Shown: positions 29,190 through 52,265 of the stretch, piece by piece | How positions within the stretch are numbered: position 1 is the first letter of the stretch | How the letters are laid out: the number at the start of each line of letters is the position of its first letter | NCBI GenBank assembly: GCA_039621445.1 | Contig: CP154956.1 | Span: 38,714,553 to 38,778,552, forward strand | DNA length: 64,000 bases | DNA from: Euglena gracilis | Lineage: Eukaryota; Euglenida; Euglenophyceae; Euglenales | Reading direction: 5' to 3' | Program-made: the position numbers and the translations under genes | The notes under the pieces: generated by a model | The model's input: the letters and a program-made list of their open reading frames with translations, nothing else | Database searches by the model: none | Told to the model about the DNA's origin: nothing

Positions 29190-29530
29190 GCATAGCGCGG
29201 ATTCTTGCGCGCGAAGGCCAGTGCAGGCGCAGCCCAGCCACAGGAAAGCAGGGGCTTGTGCTGTGCACATCCCGACATCCCCCCGCACTTTTGCCCTTGT
29301 GAGGTTATGCTTGCTCGCCGGCGAGGAAATGTCTTTGTGGTTCGCCATCGGTGTCCCTTCCTCCCTGGTCGGTTTACTTCGAGGGAGTGCGAGTGTCCCT
29401 TCCTCCCTGGTCAGTTGTCCTCCACGGACTCTGGGTCCGCACCTCGGGCCGAACCGACCGCAAATCGTACTCCCTTAAGGGAAAAAGACAAGGGAGGAAG
29501 GGACACCGAGGGCGAAGCACAAAGAACTTG
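29190..29530. repeat. Dispersed palindromic repeat D, second copy
   Basis: Contains CAGGGGCTTGTGCTGTGCAC (also at 11241-11260), the inverted core at 29334-29360, a third partial core at 29395-29415 (GTGTCCCTTCCTCCCTGGTC) and the direct core at 29499-29522. It is built from inverted pieces separated by 100-150 bp. Confidence 0.7.
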
Positions 29531-29738
29531 TGAGGCCATGCCTTGCTTGGCGGCGGTTTGTTGTTTGACTGTGACGCGTTGGGTTAGGAGTCCCGCTTAG
29601 TGCCTTTTTTCGCCGGAGTTGGCTGATTCCTAAATTTCCCTTCGACACCCAGAAGAAAGGAGAACACCTCAACTCGAGTCTACGAAAATTCCTAACTCAA
29701 CGCGTCACAACCAACAAACCGCCGGCGAGCAAGGCACG
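29526..29738. repeat. Long-arm inverted repeat beside the duplication edge
   Basis: 29535-29586 (GCCATGCCTTGCTTGGCGGC, GGTTTGTTG, GTGACGCGTTGGGTTAGGAG) is nearly the reverse complement of 29690-29740 (CTAACTCAACGCGTCAC, CAACAAACCGCCGGCGAGC). Spacing is about 100 bp. Element 2 inserted into the right arm of the duplicate of this structure (52266). Confidence 0.7.
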
Positions 29739-29741
29739 TCC

Positions 29742-32247
29742 TCACAAAGGCAAAGTGCGGAGCCCGAGTTGTCGGGTTTGAGCCCACATTCCATGAACCC
29801 ACACCGTGCTCAATCCGGCCATCAATTTGGGTTAAGGTAAGGGGGAGGGTATAGGGCTAGAGGCTGTTTTTTTATATATGAGCTTCCAGGTGAATTAAGG
29901 TACTTGAACCAAAATTTTGGCCCAGGAGGTCTACCGAATCCGCCTGAATTTGGGCCAAAATTCAGACCAAACTTTCGTTTTGAGCCAAATCCGAGCTCGT
30001 ACCCCAACGTAACTCCAATCGTGATCCGAACCATGCCCCCAAGTTTCCCCAAATTCAAAAGAAACCGGACAAAATCGGCGTTTTACTACTCTGAAATGGG
30101 CCCGACCCTTAATTAATAGTGTTTCCAGTGGGCCAGTGGGACACCCGGGGGCGGTCCCACTGTTTTAGGGATTCGGAAGAACCTGAGTGCTGACAAAACG
30201 AATTCTTTGACAGTTTTTTCCACTCACGAAGTTGTTTGGCTGCTTTGAATTATAAACAATCTAATGGCTCAACCACTTCTTTTCCCTGAAATTGCATACA
30301 CTCTTCCTCTTCTGCAAAAATACACAGGAAAAAGCTCCAAAAAAATTGCTACGTTTTTCAAAAACAGGTCGAAATTGAGATGATTTCTGGCATTTTTTGG
30401 GCCATCACCAATCCCGCTAAAACTTCAAAAATTGTTCTTTGTCTTTCTTTTTCTTAACTTTTAACCCTACTCAGTCCCAGTTCGTCTCTTGGTTGGCCCT
30501 TGGGTCCAGCGGCATTCCGTCAGTGCTTCCATTAAAGGGTAAAAAAACCCTTCTGGTCCGCCCTGTCCACAGAGCAAAGTTTTGATGGACCCCCTATTGG
30601 GATCAAGCCATTTGATGGCCCCAATTACTAAACATGAGGGTGCCAGTGAGAACGGTTTAAGCGGGGTTTCCCAGGAAATCGTCTATGGTTTTAGTTTGCA
30701 TTTGTTTCCCCTCCAAAATTTGACTGAGGAAGTCATGCAAAGAAGGGGCCACCTGGTGGTTTAGTTTTCTCCCCCTATGGCCCAGTCCCCCAAGGCATAC
30801 AGTGCAATGCTTTTGATGCCTGGGTTTGGTGAACTTGGTTTCCACAACGGATCCTGTGTTGAAATCCATCTTCTGATATGGAAAGAATCAAACGAGCAAC
30901 AACCGTGCACGGAAAGCGCCAAAAGGCCGAGGGGCAACGAAGAACAAAGGCAGTGTGAGCCCGACCACCCTCACCCGTAATGGAAAACTCATCTCGGTCA
31001 GCAGAAAATGGGGGATGGGGGGGTGGACCCCCCCCGGGCCAAGACGCCACGGGCACCTCCCTCGAGGGAAACTGACCAGGGAGGAAGGGACACCAAGGGC
31101 GAAGCACAAAGGCCGTTTGAATCGATGCATTGTTCACCGGCGGTGTTGTTTGGATTGTTTATGCGCTGTCCCACCTTGACATTTGTGAGAATTCCAGGCC
31201 CCGTTTCTGCTGCCCTTTGGGGTGTGGGGTGGCTGCTGCTTCTGGCGTCCGGGCGTTTTGCCCACAATGGTGTATGGGCCGTGGGCATCACTAGTTTTTG
31301 GAGGAAGAAATTTCTTTTTTTTTGCGGGTTTTCGGACTCCCACGACACAGGAAGGGGGAGGAAGGGACCAAGGGCGAAGCACAAGAAGATGGTGAGGTCG
31401 GCGACAGCCTGTCACGTTGAAACCACACCTCCAAGGTTGTCTTGCGGCTGGTGCTCCACGTAGTCCACGTTGACCGTATAGTTACAGTTTCTTCTCCATC
31501 CTTTCATCGCTCATTGAATTCTAAATTAGTTTTTGACACCAACTCTTCTTTTGATATTCTCATTCTCGCTCGTGCTGTTCTGAATATTTAATTTGTTTCG
31601 CTCTTCCCCGAGGCAGACCAAGAGGGGAGACAGGGCACTGGAGCGACGCACCAACACCATTGGGACAAAAGCCGGCCACTTTTCGGCACGCCGATCCTAA
31701 CCCTAACCCTATTACTCCGGTTAAGTGCCCGACCCCGGTCGCCATATATAAAACAGGTTACTCATAATTAAGCGGCATATTTATTCAGAAATAACACGTG
31801 CTATGGTACGCAGGTCCCAACTTTTGGGAATTTCGGTCCCCGGTGCCCAGAAAACGGGCAGCTTTTGGCGGATTTGGGGAGAACGTGTGCTCGTGAAGAG
31901 AGGCCATCTCGTCTTTGAAGCCCCGGGTTTGAACCTCAGGCCTGTCTTTTGTTTGACGACGGGAAAATCACGAGTGAGCCTACTCGCTCCCATCGCAAAA
32001 AAAATCCAAACGGCGCCGCTGGCGAGCAATGCATGGCCTCTCAAGGGCAAAGTGCGGGGCCCCGGGCGCAAAGGGGGGACGCCGAGCCCAGCGAACCAAG
32101 AAAAAAAAACAGTCGCACAGCACCTTCTGCGAGGAGAGGGGAATGGCTTTGCAGGGCCTTTGTAGGGAACGCAAGTCTAAAAAAAAACTGCCACAGAGAA
32201 TTGTTGGCGCCAATATGGGGAAAAAGGAGTTAAAAAAGGAGTTTGGT
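29742..32247. other. No gene recognised; scattered repeat D cores
   Basis: Moderately AT-rich DNA with overlapping short frames. Repeat D cores lie at 31075-31112 and 31355-31380. A TATA-like CATATATAAAA is at about 31743, and a two-unit CCCTAA word at 31696. Nothing supports a protein longer than about 70 residues with natural composition. Confidence 0.4.
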
Positions 32248-32645
32248 TGTTAATTGAAGGGGTATGGTTAGGTCAGCATGCGCACAAAAAAGTTTAGAAA
32301 ATAAAAGAATTTACACTGTCATGGATGGGTTTAGGTGAAAGATGCACGCAATTTTGTTATTATAAAAAAGCAACAGTTGGCCAGGGGGGTTCTTCCCAGG
32401 ACTTCTGTTAATTGTGGGGATAGGGTTGGGTTAATATGCCCGCAAAAAAAGTTGGGGAACAAAAGTCTTCATGTAGTTAATTAAAGGGATAGGGTTTGGT
32501 CAACATGTCCACAAAAAAGTTGGACAACAAAAAGAGTTATGCTGTTAATTGAAAGGACATAAAAAAGAGTTGGAAAACACAAGCAATGTTGTTTACCATT
32601 AACAACATTAATGAAGCGATAGGGTTAGGTTAACGTGCACACAAA
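32248..32645 (+). repeat. Degenerate tandem repeat, about 67 bp unit
   Basis: The phrase GGGATAGGGTTAGGTTAACATG recurs in diverged form at 32261, 32418, 32484 and 32619, each but the last followed by CACAAAAAAGTTGG-like sequence. Distances of 66 and 135 bp fit a unit of about 67 bp, with one longer gap. Confidence 0.55.
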
Positions 32646-33047
32646 GTGGAGGGAGGGAAAAGGAGGGGAGAGGCCTTGTTTTTTTCTTGGGCCTTGTTTT
32701 GGGGGCCGGTTTTTTCAGCCCCCCCCACCCCCGGGAGGGTGACGCAGAGCTCGTTTTTAACGGTCTGCACCACACAGACAAGAGCGGTCGGGGACGGGGT
32801 TGGCAGGGTCGTCGCCCCTGACGATGCCCCACCTGCCAGCCTGGCGAAACCGCAACACAGACTGACAACACACACGCCCACACCGACTGACAGCAACACA
32901 CTTCCCCCACTCGGGTCGGCAAGGAGATCCCCCCAAGGAGTTCCCCCAGCAACACCGATTCAGAAGAGAGAGTTGGGCTTCCTTTCGTACATTTCCTGGT
33001 TTCCTGCTCTGGGTCTTTTGATAATTGGATGAGCGTGCTTAGGCGAA

Positions 33048-33092
33048 GACTCTAGAGCCTCCTCGAATATCGTTCGAGAAGGCTCTAGAGCC
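33048..33092. repeat. Long hairpin (21-bp arms, 3-nt loop)
   Basis: Left arm GACTCTAGAGCCTCCTCGAAT and right arm GTTCGAGAAGGCTCTAGAGC(C) pair with three mismatches around ATC. The word CTCTAGAGCC is itself almost palindromic. No flanking duplication was seen. Confidence 0.7.
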
Positions 33093-33119
33093 TCCTCCTG
33101 CCGTCAACCCCCCAAAAAA

Positions 33120-33640
33120 TATAAGAAACCCGTGTAGTATATTTGGGTGTCGGCCGATCGGCCCAAAGGGTTTCCTATATTTAGGGGTTTCTTATATTTG
33201 GGTGTCGGAGGCCGGACCCAAGGGTTTCTTATAAATGGAACTATTTCTTCCTGCAGTTCCTTCATTTAATTAATTACATGTGACCGCCGTGTGTAGGATT
33301 GTCCTCATGTCTGACTGCCATTCAAACAACGAAGAGGGTCGTGACACGGACAGGTGTTTCCAAAAAGCAGTTGCTTCTGAACTCTTGCTTTGCAAAGAAT
33401 CAATATACTGGATTGGCTTCATTTCCGCCTTGATCGATCGCGCCTTGATACTTGCTGTGACCCATGGTGAAAAATGGGGGGTTTCTTATATATGGATTGG
33501 CGTCCAACAGCCGAGGGGTTTCTTATATTTGGGGGTTTCTTATATTTGGGTGTCGGCTGAAAATCAGTCAAAGGGTTTCTTATATTTGGGGGTTTCTTAT
33601 AGCGAGGGGTTTCTTATATTTGGGGGGGGGGGGGGTTAAC
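33120..33640 (+). repeat. Clustered repeats of GGGTTTCTTATATTTGGG
   Basis: At least seven copies of GGTTTCTTATATTTGGG, some followed by TGTCGGC, occur at about 33167, 33189, 33224, 33480, 33520, 33535, 33574 and 33610, with spacers of 0-250 bp. A perfect 12-bp palindrome GGCCGATCGGCC is at about 33153-33164. Reading frames across it are repetitive and not protein-like. Confidence 0.7.
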
Positions 33641-33980
33641 CCCCGAACCCCACCCCCTCAGGCCACGGGAGGTCCGCACGGACAATTAATGGTCAAGCTT
33701 CAAAAAGGAGTCACTGGTGTGGGAATCTTTAAGGAAAGAGGGCAGTGTTTTCAGGAAAAGGTCAACGGTTCGTGGTTGGCGTTTCCCAGCGTTCGGTCGG
33801 TGGTTTCGGCCCGGGTACCAGTGGGGAGGCGGAGCCTTATGTGTTGAGGATCTGCCGGTGCAGCTGGCAGAGGAAGCTGGGGTGGGAGAAGGACAGCCGC
33901 GGATGGACCAACCACAACTCCACCGACCAATCCGCAACTCAACCCCACCATTCCGCCCATCCACCCACAACACAAAACAC

Positions 33981-45640
<11,660 letters not shown>

Positions 45641-45695
45641 AACACATTTACACCCTACCTCCACCACCAACTCGAGGGGGATTCTGTTGGATTTA

Positions 45696-45917
45696 TCAGG
45701 GCCGCCCTCGGCAGGCGAGGTTCGAGCCCTGGTCGGCCTCCACGAGGAATCGCGCGAGGAGCTTGTCCGCGCCAAGCCCCTGGCGCAGCACCGTGACGGC
45801 GGGCATCGCATAGCCCTGCGGTGTCGGGCTCCGCAGCCGGCGGAGCAGGTCCCACAAGGCTGCCGTGGCCGGGCTTTCCCTGGCAGAGGGGCCGCCGCTA
45901 AGGAGGGCGGATGCCCA
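45696..45917 (-). pseudogene. GC-rich open fragment, possible exon remnant
   Basis: A minus-strand frame of 73 codons ending TGA (45696-45698) contains LWDLLRRLRSP and LLARFLVEADQGSNLACRGR, a helical, natural-looking composition. GC content is near 70%, unlike the array on one side and element 1 on the other. An overlapping frame reads in Pro/Arg-rich low complexity, so the choice rests on composition only. No start or splice signals are clear, and I recognise no family. Confidence 0.3.
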
Positions 45918-45984
45918 TTGATTTATTGCAGTGGAAAATTGTCATGTGGGGCTGAACCCGTCGAGCCAGGGTCCGATATAAGGA

Positions 45985-48900
45985 GGTTATTGGAACCGCA
46001 AAGTGAACAACGGGATTTGTGGCGGGATTCCGCATAACGGGGGGAACGTTCTACCGTCAAACCGTCGTGATGAACGGGTTTCCCGTCGACCATGACCGGT
46101 GTACCGGAGTTTCCCCGGTGACTCGCGCGAAGAGGATGATGTACTTCGCGAACGAGATCGTGAAGAATCGCGATTTAAATCCCGTTTTCGGGTAGGGGGA
46201 CCAGGTGACCAACCGCGAGAAGGACGGGTCTCCCGACCATCACGCGATTGTGACTTGGGTCTAATACCGCCAAAGTGGTTCTCCGAAGATCGTGAAGCTT
46301 CTGATTGAAGTGAAAACGCCCGGGAACCAGATCCCTGTTAGGAGGCCCAGCCCCTTGGACTTCCAATACGCTTTCGCGCATCGGGATTCGGGCATTCCCG
46401 AGACATGTGACCAGATTTGTTGCGCAAAAGGCACAGTTTATCTGTGCCTTAGTCTGAAGAACGCTGATTCCGCGTTTTCGGTCCCGTGGTGGGTGATTTT
46501 GGTGATGTGGGTGATTTTAGCAACGCATTAACCGCACCCGCAGGGATTCCCGCGGTGGGATGCGTTGGAAAGCGGACTGTATTTGTCCCAAAACTTGTGT
46601 GAGCTTGAGTTGCTTTGACACATAATTCCAACGTTGGGCAAGAGTCATCTCATGCCTCGCCAACTCCTCGCGATGGATATCCTTCACGAGGGATGGTGTG
46701 AAATGTAACAAAACCGCTTCGAATTGTTCGCGCATTTGCTTCTCGCTAAGTTCATCAACTTCGGAAGCAAGTGTTAACCATTTGGCATACCAAAGGTCAA
46801 TGGATTTCCATTTTCGACCCGATGGCGTGCATTGTCGCCATTTCTTTTCCAGGGTAATTCTGGTGACCAAGCTTGAGTTGGGTGAAGCATATTGCTGAAC
46901 CAGGTCATCAAAGAATACGCCATTACGTATCACTAAATTGCGTGCGCGTTCTCGCTCCTCCCTCGGTAGGCAATCGATGAATTCCATCTTGACTACCTCG
47001 GGATTTGGGTCTTGGGTGGGTCCCTTTAGTGCCCTGTAGTACTCCCAGTCCCGAAAAAATTGTCTCCATGTGGTTGGATCCCCGTCCCATTGGGGTTTCA
47101 CCTTGTTCGCGATTGTGATGGTGCCCTTGAAGTCTCTCTGAGTAACCCGCTGAGCCTCGGTGGTATTCCAGGGGTTTGGGTCCGGGTAATTCCTAACACC
47201 AAACACATTTCGCGGATTTTCCGCTCCAAGTGTGACCTGTGCAGGATTTCCCGTACCAAGTGTAAGGTTGGCAGGATTTTTCTGCGGGAAATGCGAAAAA
47301 TGTGGTGAAATTCTCCCGGTGGGGCGGGTTTCCCGCCGAAAACCTGATGGGTGATCTGGCATTCCAGAACCCATTGGTGGTAGGTGTGGAGTGTTGGCTC
47401 ATTCCTCGTACAAGGTTGGAGTGTTCAATTTCATGGTGGAGACTCGATTTTTGGACCGGTGGACCAATTTCCACATCGGAAATGTCCTCCAAAAAATGGG
47501 TTTGTGATGTGGGAAAATGCAAAGGTGGTACAATTCGCGTTTTCGCGGGTGATTGTACCAAATTCGCGGTGGATGTAGGGATTTCTACTCCAGAAATGGC
47601 AATTTGAGAACGCGATTCCGGGAGGTTTGGAATACCAACCGCAGCGCTTACCGCGGTGGGTGTTGACACAACCGGTACCGGAGTGGACATTTTATCCAAA
47701 CTCGCGGACAAGTCATGCACCGTTTCTTCCAAATGTTCCACCAACTGCAGTTGGCCGCAAATACGGTCAACCTCAGTCTCCAAATGCCTAATGTGTTTGC
47801 GGTAACAGGAAAAATGTTCCAAGTGTGGTAACTTTTCAGAAACCAAGTGTAAATCCCGGGCAAGATTTCCTTGGGACTCCTCCACATTCCGGAGTGACCC
47901 GCAAGCGCTTTTACGGCGTTTGAGACAATTTGCAATTGGTGGGGTGGCTTGGGGGCGGTTTCCGCGGTGGTGCGCGAATTTTCCGCGGTTGGCTTTTCCA
48001 ACAACGCAGAAATTCGTCCATCCAACCGTGAAACCTCATCCTGCATGGATCGGGCATTCCGATTCACAGATTCCTCAAGTTGAAGCAAACTCGTGCAAAG
48101 TGCTTGCAGGGTTTCCTTGTTGTCACCAAGCATTTTGTCATAAAAGGTGCAAAATTTCAGAGACTCGGATATCCGAGCGCGCGAAACATTCGGAAGTGAG
48201 CGCATTTCCGCTAAGGTGGTGGACCTAAAGGTACAACGGGTTTGCAATTCCCGAGTAGCGGCTTGAATACCACTAATGTCGGGAATTCGCTTGGAAAGTG
48301 CGGTATCATGCTCCTGCAAACCGACAACGGTGGCATTAATACCGCCAATGTCCGTTTGCATTTGTTGTTGCACGAAATCCAATCGTTGTGCGCAATCCAT
48401 GATTTTCGCGTTCAAGGAGGTTAATCCAGGATTTCTGCTCCAAGTGTTGGATTCGTTCCTCCAAAAGCTGAATTTGCGTACCGGGAACAAAGTTTTTCGC
48501 ACTTTCGCCTGAAATTGCTTCAAATGCTCGATTTCCGAGCAAATATGCAAAATCCGTTGTTGGGCTTCTTGGAAAGAAGTTGTGAGTGCGGCAAAATGCT
48601 CACCCGCGACAAAGTTACCGATTTCCGGCATTTTGGGGGTGGCATTTTGCGCGCGTAATTGTTGCTGCAATTGCAGTAGCATTGTTGAACAAGACTCCAC
48701 TTTGGCAAAAAGGTGGCTCATACCATCTTGCACATGCAGAAACTTGGAATCACTCCCCGTTTCCGCTTCATGCAGTGTTTCACTTGATTTGTTGGAAATG
48801 TTGTGGGAGTTGGATGCGCAAAATACTGTCAACCCTTTCTCGAAAATGCTGAAGGTCTTTCCCGGCATTTTCAAAATTGTGGTGGCAATATTTGCCGATT

Positions 48901-49762
48901 TCCTGCAAATAATTCCAGCAATATTCCAGTTTGGTGTTGACAACCCTTTGATTGTCCTCATCAAACTGCAACACTTTGTTGAGCATGGTTGCACATTCCG
49001 CAACACATTGGTGGACATGCAAAATTTATTTGCCCAGCGGATGATCCGCTGGGAGTTGACCGAGAATTCGGTAAACATCACCGGGGGTGAGGTAATCCCT
49101 CAAATCATCACCATAGTCCTCCACAACGGAAACGGCACCGGAGATTTCCGGCACCACCAGACGCATATCTGGATTCCATGGCAAAGCAGGGAAAACCGCA
49201 GTTTCCGCGGGCAATCCCGGCAATGCGCGAAATGGTGTGGGGGATGGTAATTGAGGGGGGGTTGGAAAAAACACGGTGTTTCCACCGCATTGCACTCCAA
49301 AAGGCCCACCGGTGCTTCCACCGGGGATATATTGGGTGTGAACAGAGCAAAGGGCATATACCCCTCACTTTGTTCATGGGTGACATGGGTAACCGAGCGT
49401 AAATGGGGTTCATCCCCATGATCCTTGTGATCCAAGTGTGTTTGGGCAAGGGGTTCATCCCTTCGCGGCATCAAAGATGGGTGAACCGGGATGGAGAATG
49501 GCCTTTTGCCACCTACATCCCGCACAATCAACGACAATGATGATGAAGAAGGCTCATCACCCCCTTGCAACAACAAAGGCGTTTCGCCTTGTGACAATGA
49601 CAAATGAGTCCATGTGCCTTGGTGTGGTTGTTGCTTGGGGGGTCGGGAACTGGAACTTGTTTCCATCGAACCGTTCCAATCCCCGACATCTTCTTCAAGA
49701 TTGCTCAATGAACTCATCAACAAGTCGCAGTCAAATTGATGGTTGGGGGTTGTGCTCTGCAT
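45985..49762 (-). pseudogene. Gag remnant of the truncated second element 1 copy
   Basis: Same layout as 23472-27250: start ATG at 49762, N-terminal disordered part, coiled coil (a 477-codon frame at 47648-49081 here because the CAA codon is intact), capsid-like part and knuckle CLLRNKSGH with the same Arg. The capsid frame is shortened to 285 codons (46517-47374) by a one-base deletion in a T run near 46565. No pol remains on this side. Confidence 0.75.
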
Positions 49763-50024
49763 CTTTTGAGATGTGTAAAAAGGCAAAAACCCAAAACTCA
49801 CAAAGCTAAGCAGTGAAACAGGGACCAGAAAGGTTGTGTCGGCGATTACCGAACAGAGCCTCCTGAGACCTGTACCAGTGCTTAAAGGTTGGCTAGAGGC
49901 CAGGAAAAGTACTTTGTACTTTCACCGTGTTTCACGGCTCAGTACGATCCTCACCACCAGTCAACCACAGACTTTCACTGTGTGGAACGTCTGTGTGGGA
50001 TCGTTGCCTAAATCTGCTGCCAAG

Positions 50025-50427
50025 TGTACGTCCAAAGCCTTCCCTTTTCCCCTTTTCTGGGACTTTCTGTAAAAGCCTTTCGCTTTCGCCTTGGGGCGCA
50101 GACTACTTATGAATGGGAAAAGTATTTGGAGTAACGAAAGGTGGTTTTCCCCTTTTGTTCCCAATGCCCCAAGAGGCAAAGCACAATGCAAAGGCTTCGG
50201 ATGTTTCCTCCGAAGCCAAGTTCAGTTGTTCTGAGGGTTTTTCCCTCTGGCGAATCAATCCTTGAAACATGTAGACAACGAAACAAAGGAATACCACCTG
50301 TGGGGGTAGCAGAGAAAAGTGCTGACGTGTCCAGGGGCAGATCCCAGTAGGGTCTGCCACGATCTTACCAGCTGTGGTTTCCACAGTGGTGCGATCGTCA
50401 CTGAACCCACTCTGAAGATATCCTACA
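50025..50427 (-). repeat. LTR of the truncated second element 1 copy
   Basis: 403 bp, same ends as the other two LTRs. Its stem at 50193-50217 reads GGCTTCGGA against TCCGAAGCC, both arms changed relative to 27675-27699. Some single-base states match the 3' LTR (11314-11716) rather than copy 1 of the 5' LTR. Confidence 0.9.
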
Positions 50428-50573
50428 GAGCGGGGACGAGGAGTGCACAGCACAAGCCTCAGCTCTCCACGCCGTGAGCATCCTCTGTCCACTTCACGAC
50501 AGCACTTTGTGTCCAGCCTGCAACCTGGCCATGGCACGCGAAGCGCTTCCTGGAGGGTGGACCCTCAGTCACT

Positions 50574-50882
50574 GTGCAATGCAAGGGACCTGAACTGGGG
50601 GAAGTTTTTCAGCTTGGTCAATCCACCAATGTTGGGCTGGCCACATTAGTAGACAGCCCTGGCATGATCCTGTTGAATGGTTTGCAGAGTCCTGCTGATT
50701 ACGTGCCGGGGGGGTCGGCCCACCGGTGCACCAAGTGCAGCTCCGTGTACCATGTGCGGTGCATGGGACACTACACCGGGGTGGGAGACCCCCACATCAG
50801 GTCCCCACATCACCTCTTCTCCACGGTGCAGAGGAGGCCGGCAGCGAGCCTGGCCGCGGACCCCATGGGGGTCTGTTCGTGA
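50574..50882 (+). CDS. PHD-finger-like fragment (copy 2)
   Basis: Duplicate of 28020-28364 with the same CTKCSSVYHVRCM core. Differences are few (for example Asn to Gly in LLNDLQ/LLNGLQ) and leave the frame open. Preservation may reflect only recent duplication. Confidence 0.35.
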   Translation: MQCKGPELGEVFQLGQSTNVGLATLVDSPGMILLNGLQSPADYVPGGSAHRCTKCSSVYHVRCMGHYTGVGDPHIRSPHHLFSTVQRRPAASLAADPMGVCS

Positions 50883-52265
50883 CCAGCCACCCCCCCCCCA
50901 AAACCACCACCACATGACCCAGCGCGAAGGACAGTGCGGGCACAGCCCAGCCAGAATGTAAGGAGGGGCAGCCAGCCTCAAACCCATGGAGCACCCGGAG
51001 GGTCCCTCTTCGTAATGGAGTGGGAGATTGAGGCTCGCACCCCCTCGCTGAAAACCGGCAGTGAGTAAGGGACACCGAGGGCGAAGCACAAAGACCTTGC
51101 AACGTGTAATCGACACTTGGGGCTCCGCACTTTTGCCCTTGTGAGGTCATGCCTTGCTCGCCGGCCAGAAAAGGCCTCACATGTCTTTGTGCTTTGCCCT
51201 CGGTGTCCCTTCCTCCCTGGTCGGTTTCTTTTTTTTACTAAATTAAGGGTTCAAAATAAATGTAAAAAAGTCCACCCTGCAGCCCACACAAGTGGTAACC
51301 CATCTGGGTTTTCATCTAAACTTCCAGGTAGGAAAGTTATACTGATGGGGCCTGAGGGGGCTCTTTGCTGCCCTTGGTTTTGATTTTGCCCAGTTTCATT
51401 TTCAGATTTTGATATTCTTGTCTCATTCTTTGAATTTCTTGAACGATTTGCACCATCTGCAGATGAATTTCAACACCCGTGCAGAAAACTTGTTGGAAAA
51501 GGTTGGCTGAAATAAGGTGTGTTCTGGGGTTTAAGGAACGTAACTGTGGGTTGTGCTGCCTGCCAAAACTCCAAAACTGCCTGCAAAGACGGAAAAAAAA
51601 ATAAGATTTCTGTAATGAATGAAGTCAAGGGACGTTGCTGAGAAACTTTCCTGCTCTCTGAACTTGATATAAACCTTGTTTTCAAGTTTTCTCTGACTTC
51701 TGGACTCTCGGCGGTTGCATAGCGCGGATTCTTGCGCGCGAAGGCCAGTGCAGGCGCAGCCCAGCCACAGGAAAGCAGGGGCTTGTGCTGTGCACATCCC
51801 GACGTCCCCCCGCACTTTTGCCCTTGTGAGGTTATGCTTGCTCGCCGGCGAGGAAATGTCTTTGTGCTTCGCCATCGGTGTCCCTTCCTCCCTGGTCGGT
51901 TTACTTCGAGGGAGTGCGAGTGTCCCTTCCTCCCTGGTCAGTTGTCCTCCACGGACTCTGGGTCCGCACCTCGGGCCGAACCGACCGCAAATCGTACTCC
52001 CTTAAGGGAAAAAGACAAGGGAGGAAGGGACACCGAGGGCGAAGCACAAAGAACTTGTGAGGCCATGCCTTGCTTGGCGGCGGTTTGTTGTTTGACTGTG
52101 ACGCGTTGGGTTAGGAGTCCCGCTTAGTGCCTTTTTTCGCCGGAGTTGGCTGATTCCTAAATTTCCCTTCGACACCCAGAATAAAGGAGAACACCTCAAC
52201 TCGAGTGTACGAAAATTCCTAACTCAACGCGTCACAACCAACAAACCGCCGGCGAGCAAGGCACG

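Larger units (their letters stand above)
23472..29738. repeat. Segmental duplication, copy 1
   Basis: Matches 45985-52265 end to end, about 98% identical by eye, with small indels (for example a 7-bp tandem duplication at 49914-49920 only in copy 2). Because non-transposon flank (27910-29738) is shared as well as part of element 1, this is a DNA segment duplication and not two insertions. It begins inside the Gag knuckle. Its right edge is simply where element 2 interrupts copy 2, so the true duplication may have been longer. Confidence 0.95.
45985..52265. repeat. Segmental duplication, copy 2
   Basis: Second copy of 23472-29738. The left junction joins GC-rich DNA (ending GATATAAGGA) to GGTTATTGG inside the element 1 Gag knuckle. 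The right end is cut by the TG start of element 2 at 52266; copy 1 continues uninterrupted through GCACGTCCTCAC. Confidence 0.95.

Noticed and set aside
29904-30116. Open frame with Asn/Pro/Phe-rich repeats
   Set aside because: Both strands are open over short degenerate repeats of TTTGGCC-like words; no start context or domain.
31690-31712. Telomere-like CCCTAACCCTAACCC
   Set aside because: Only about two and a half units, internal, with no array. Chance or a relic; it does not show a chromosome end.
31741-31757. TATA box CATATATAAAA as a promoter
   Set aside because: No transcribed feature or open frame of substance follows on either strand.
45715-45735. tRNA-like B box (GGTTCGAGCCC)
   Set aside because: No A box at the right distance and no cloverleaf can be drawn; it lies in the GC-rich open fragment.
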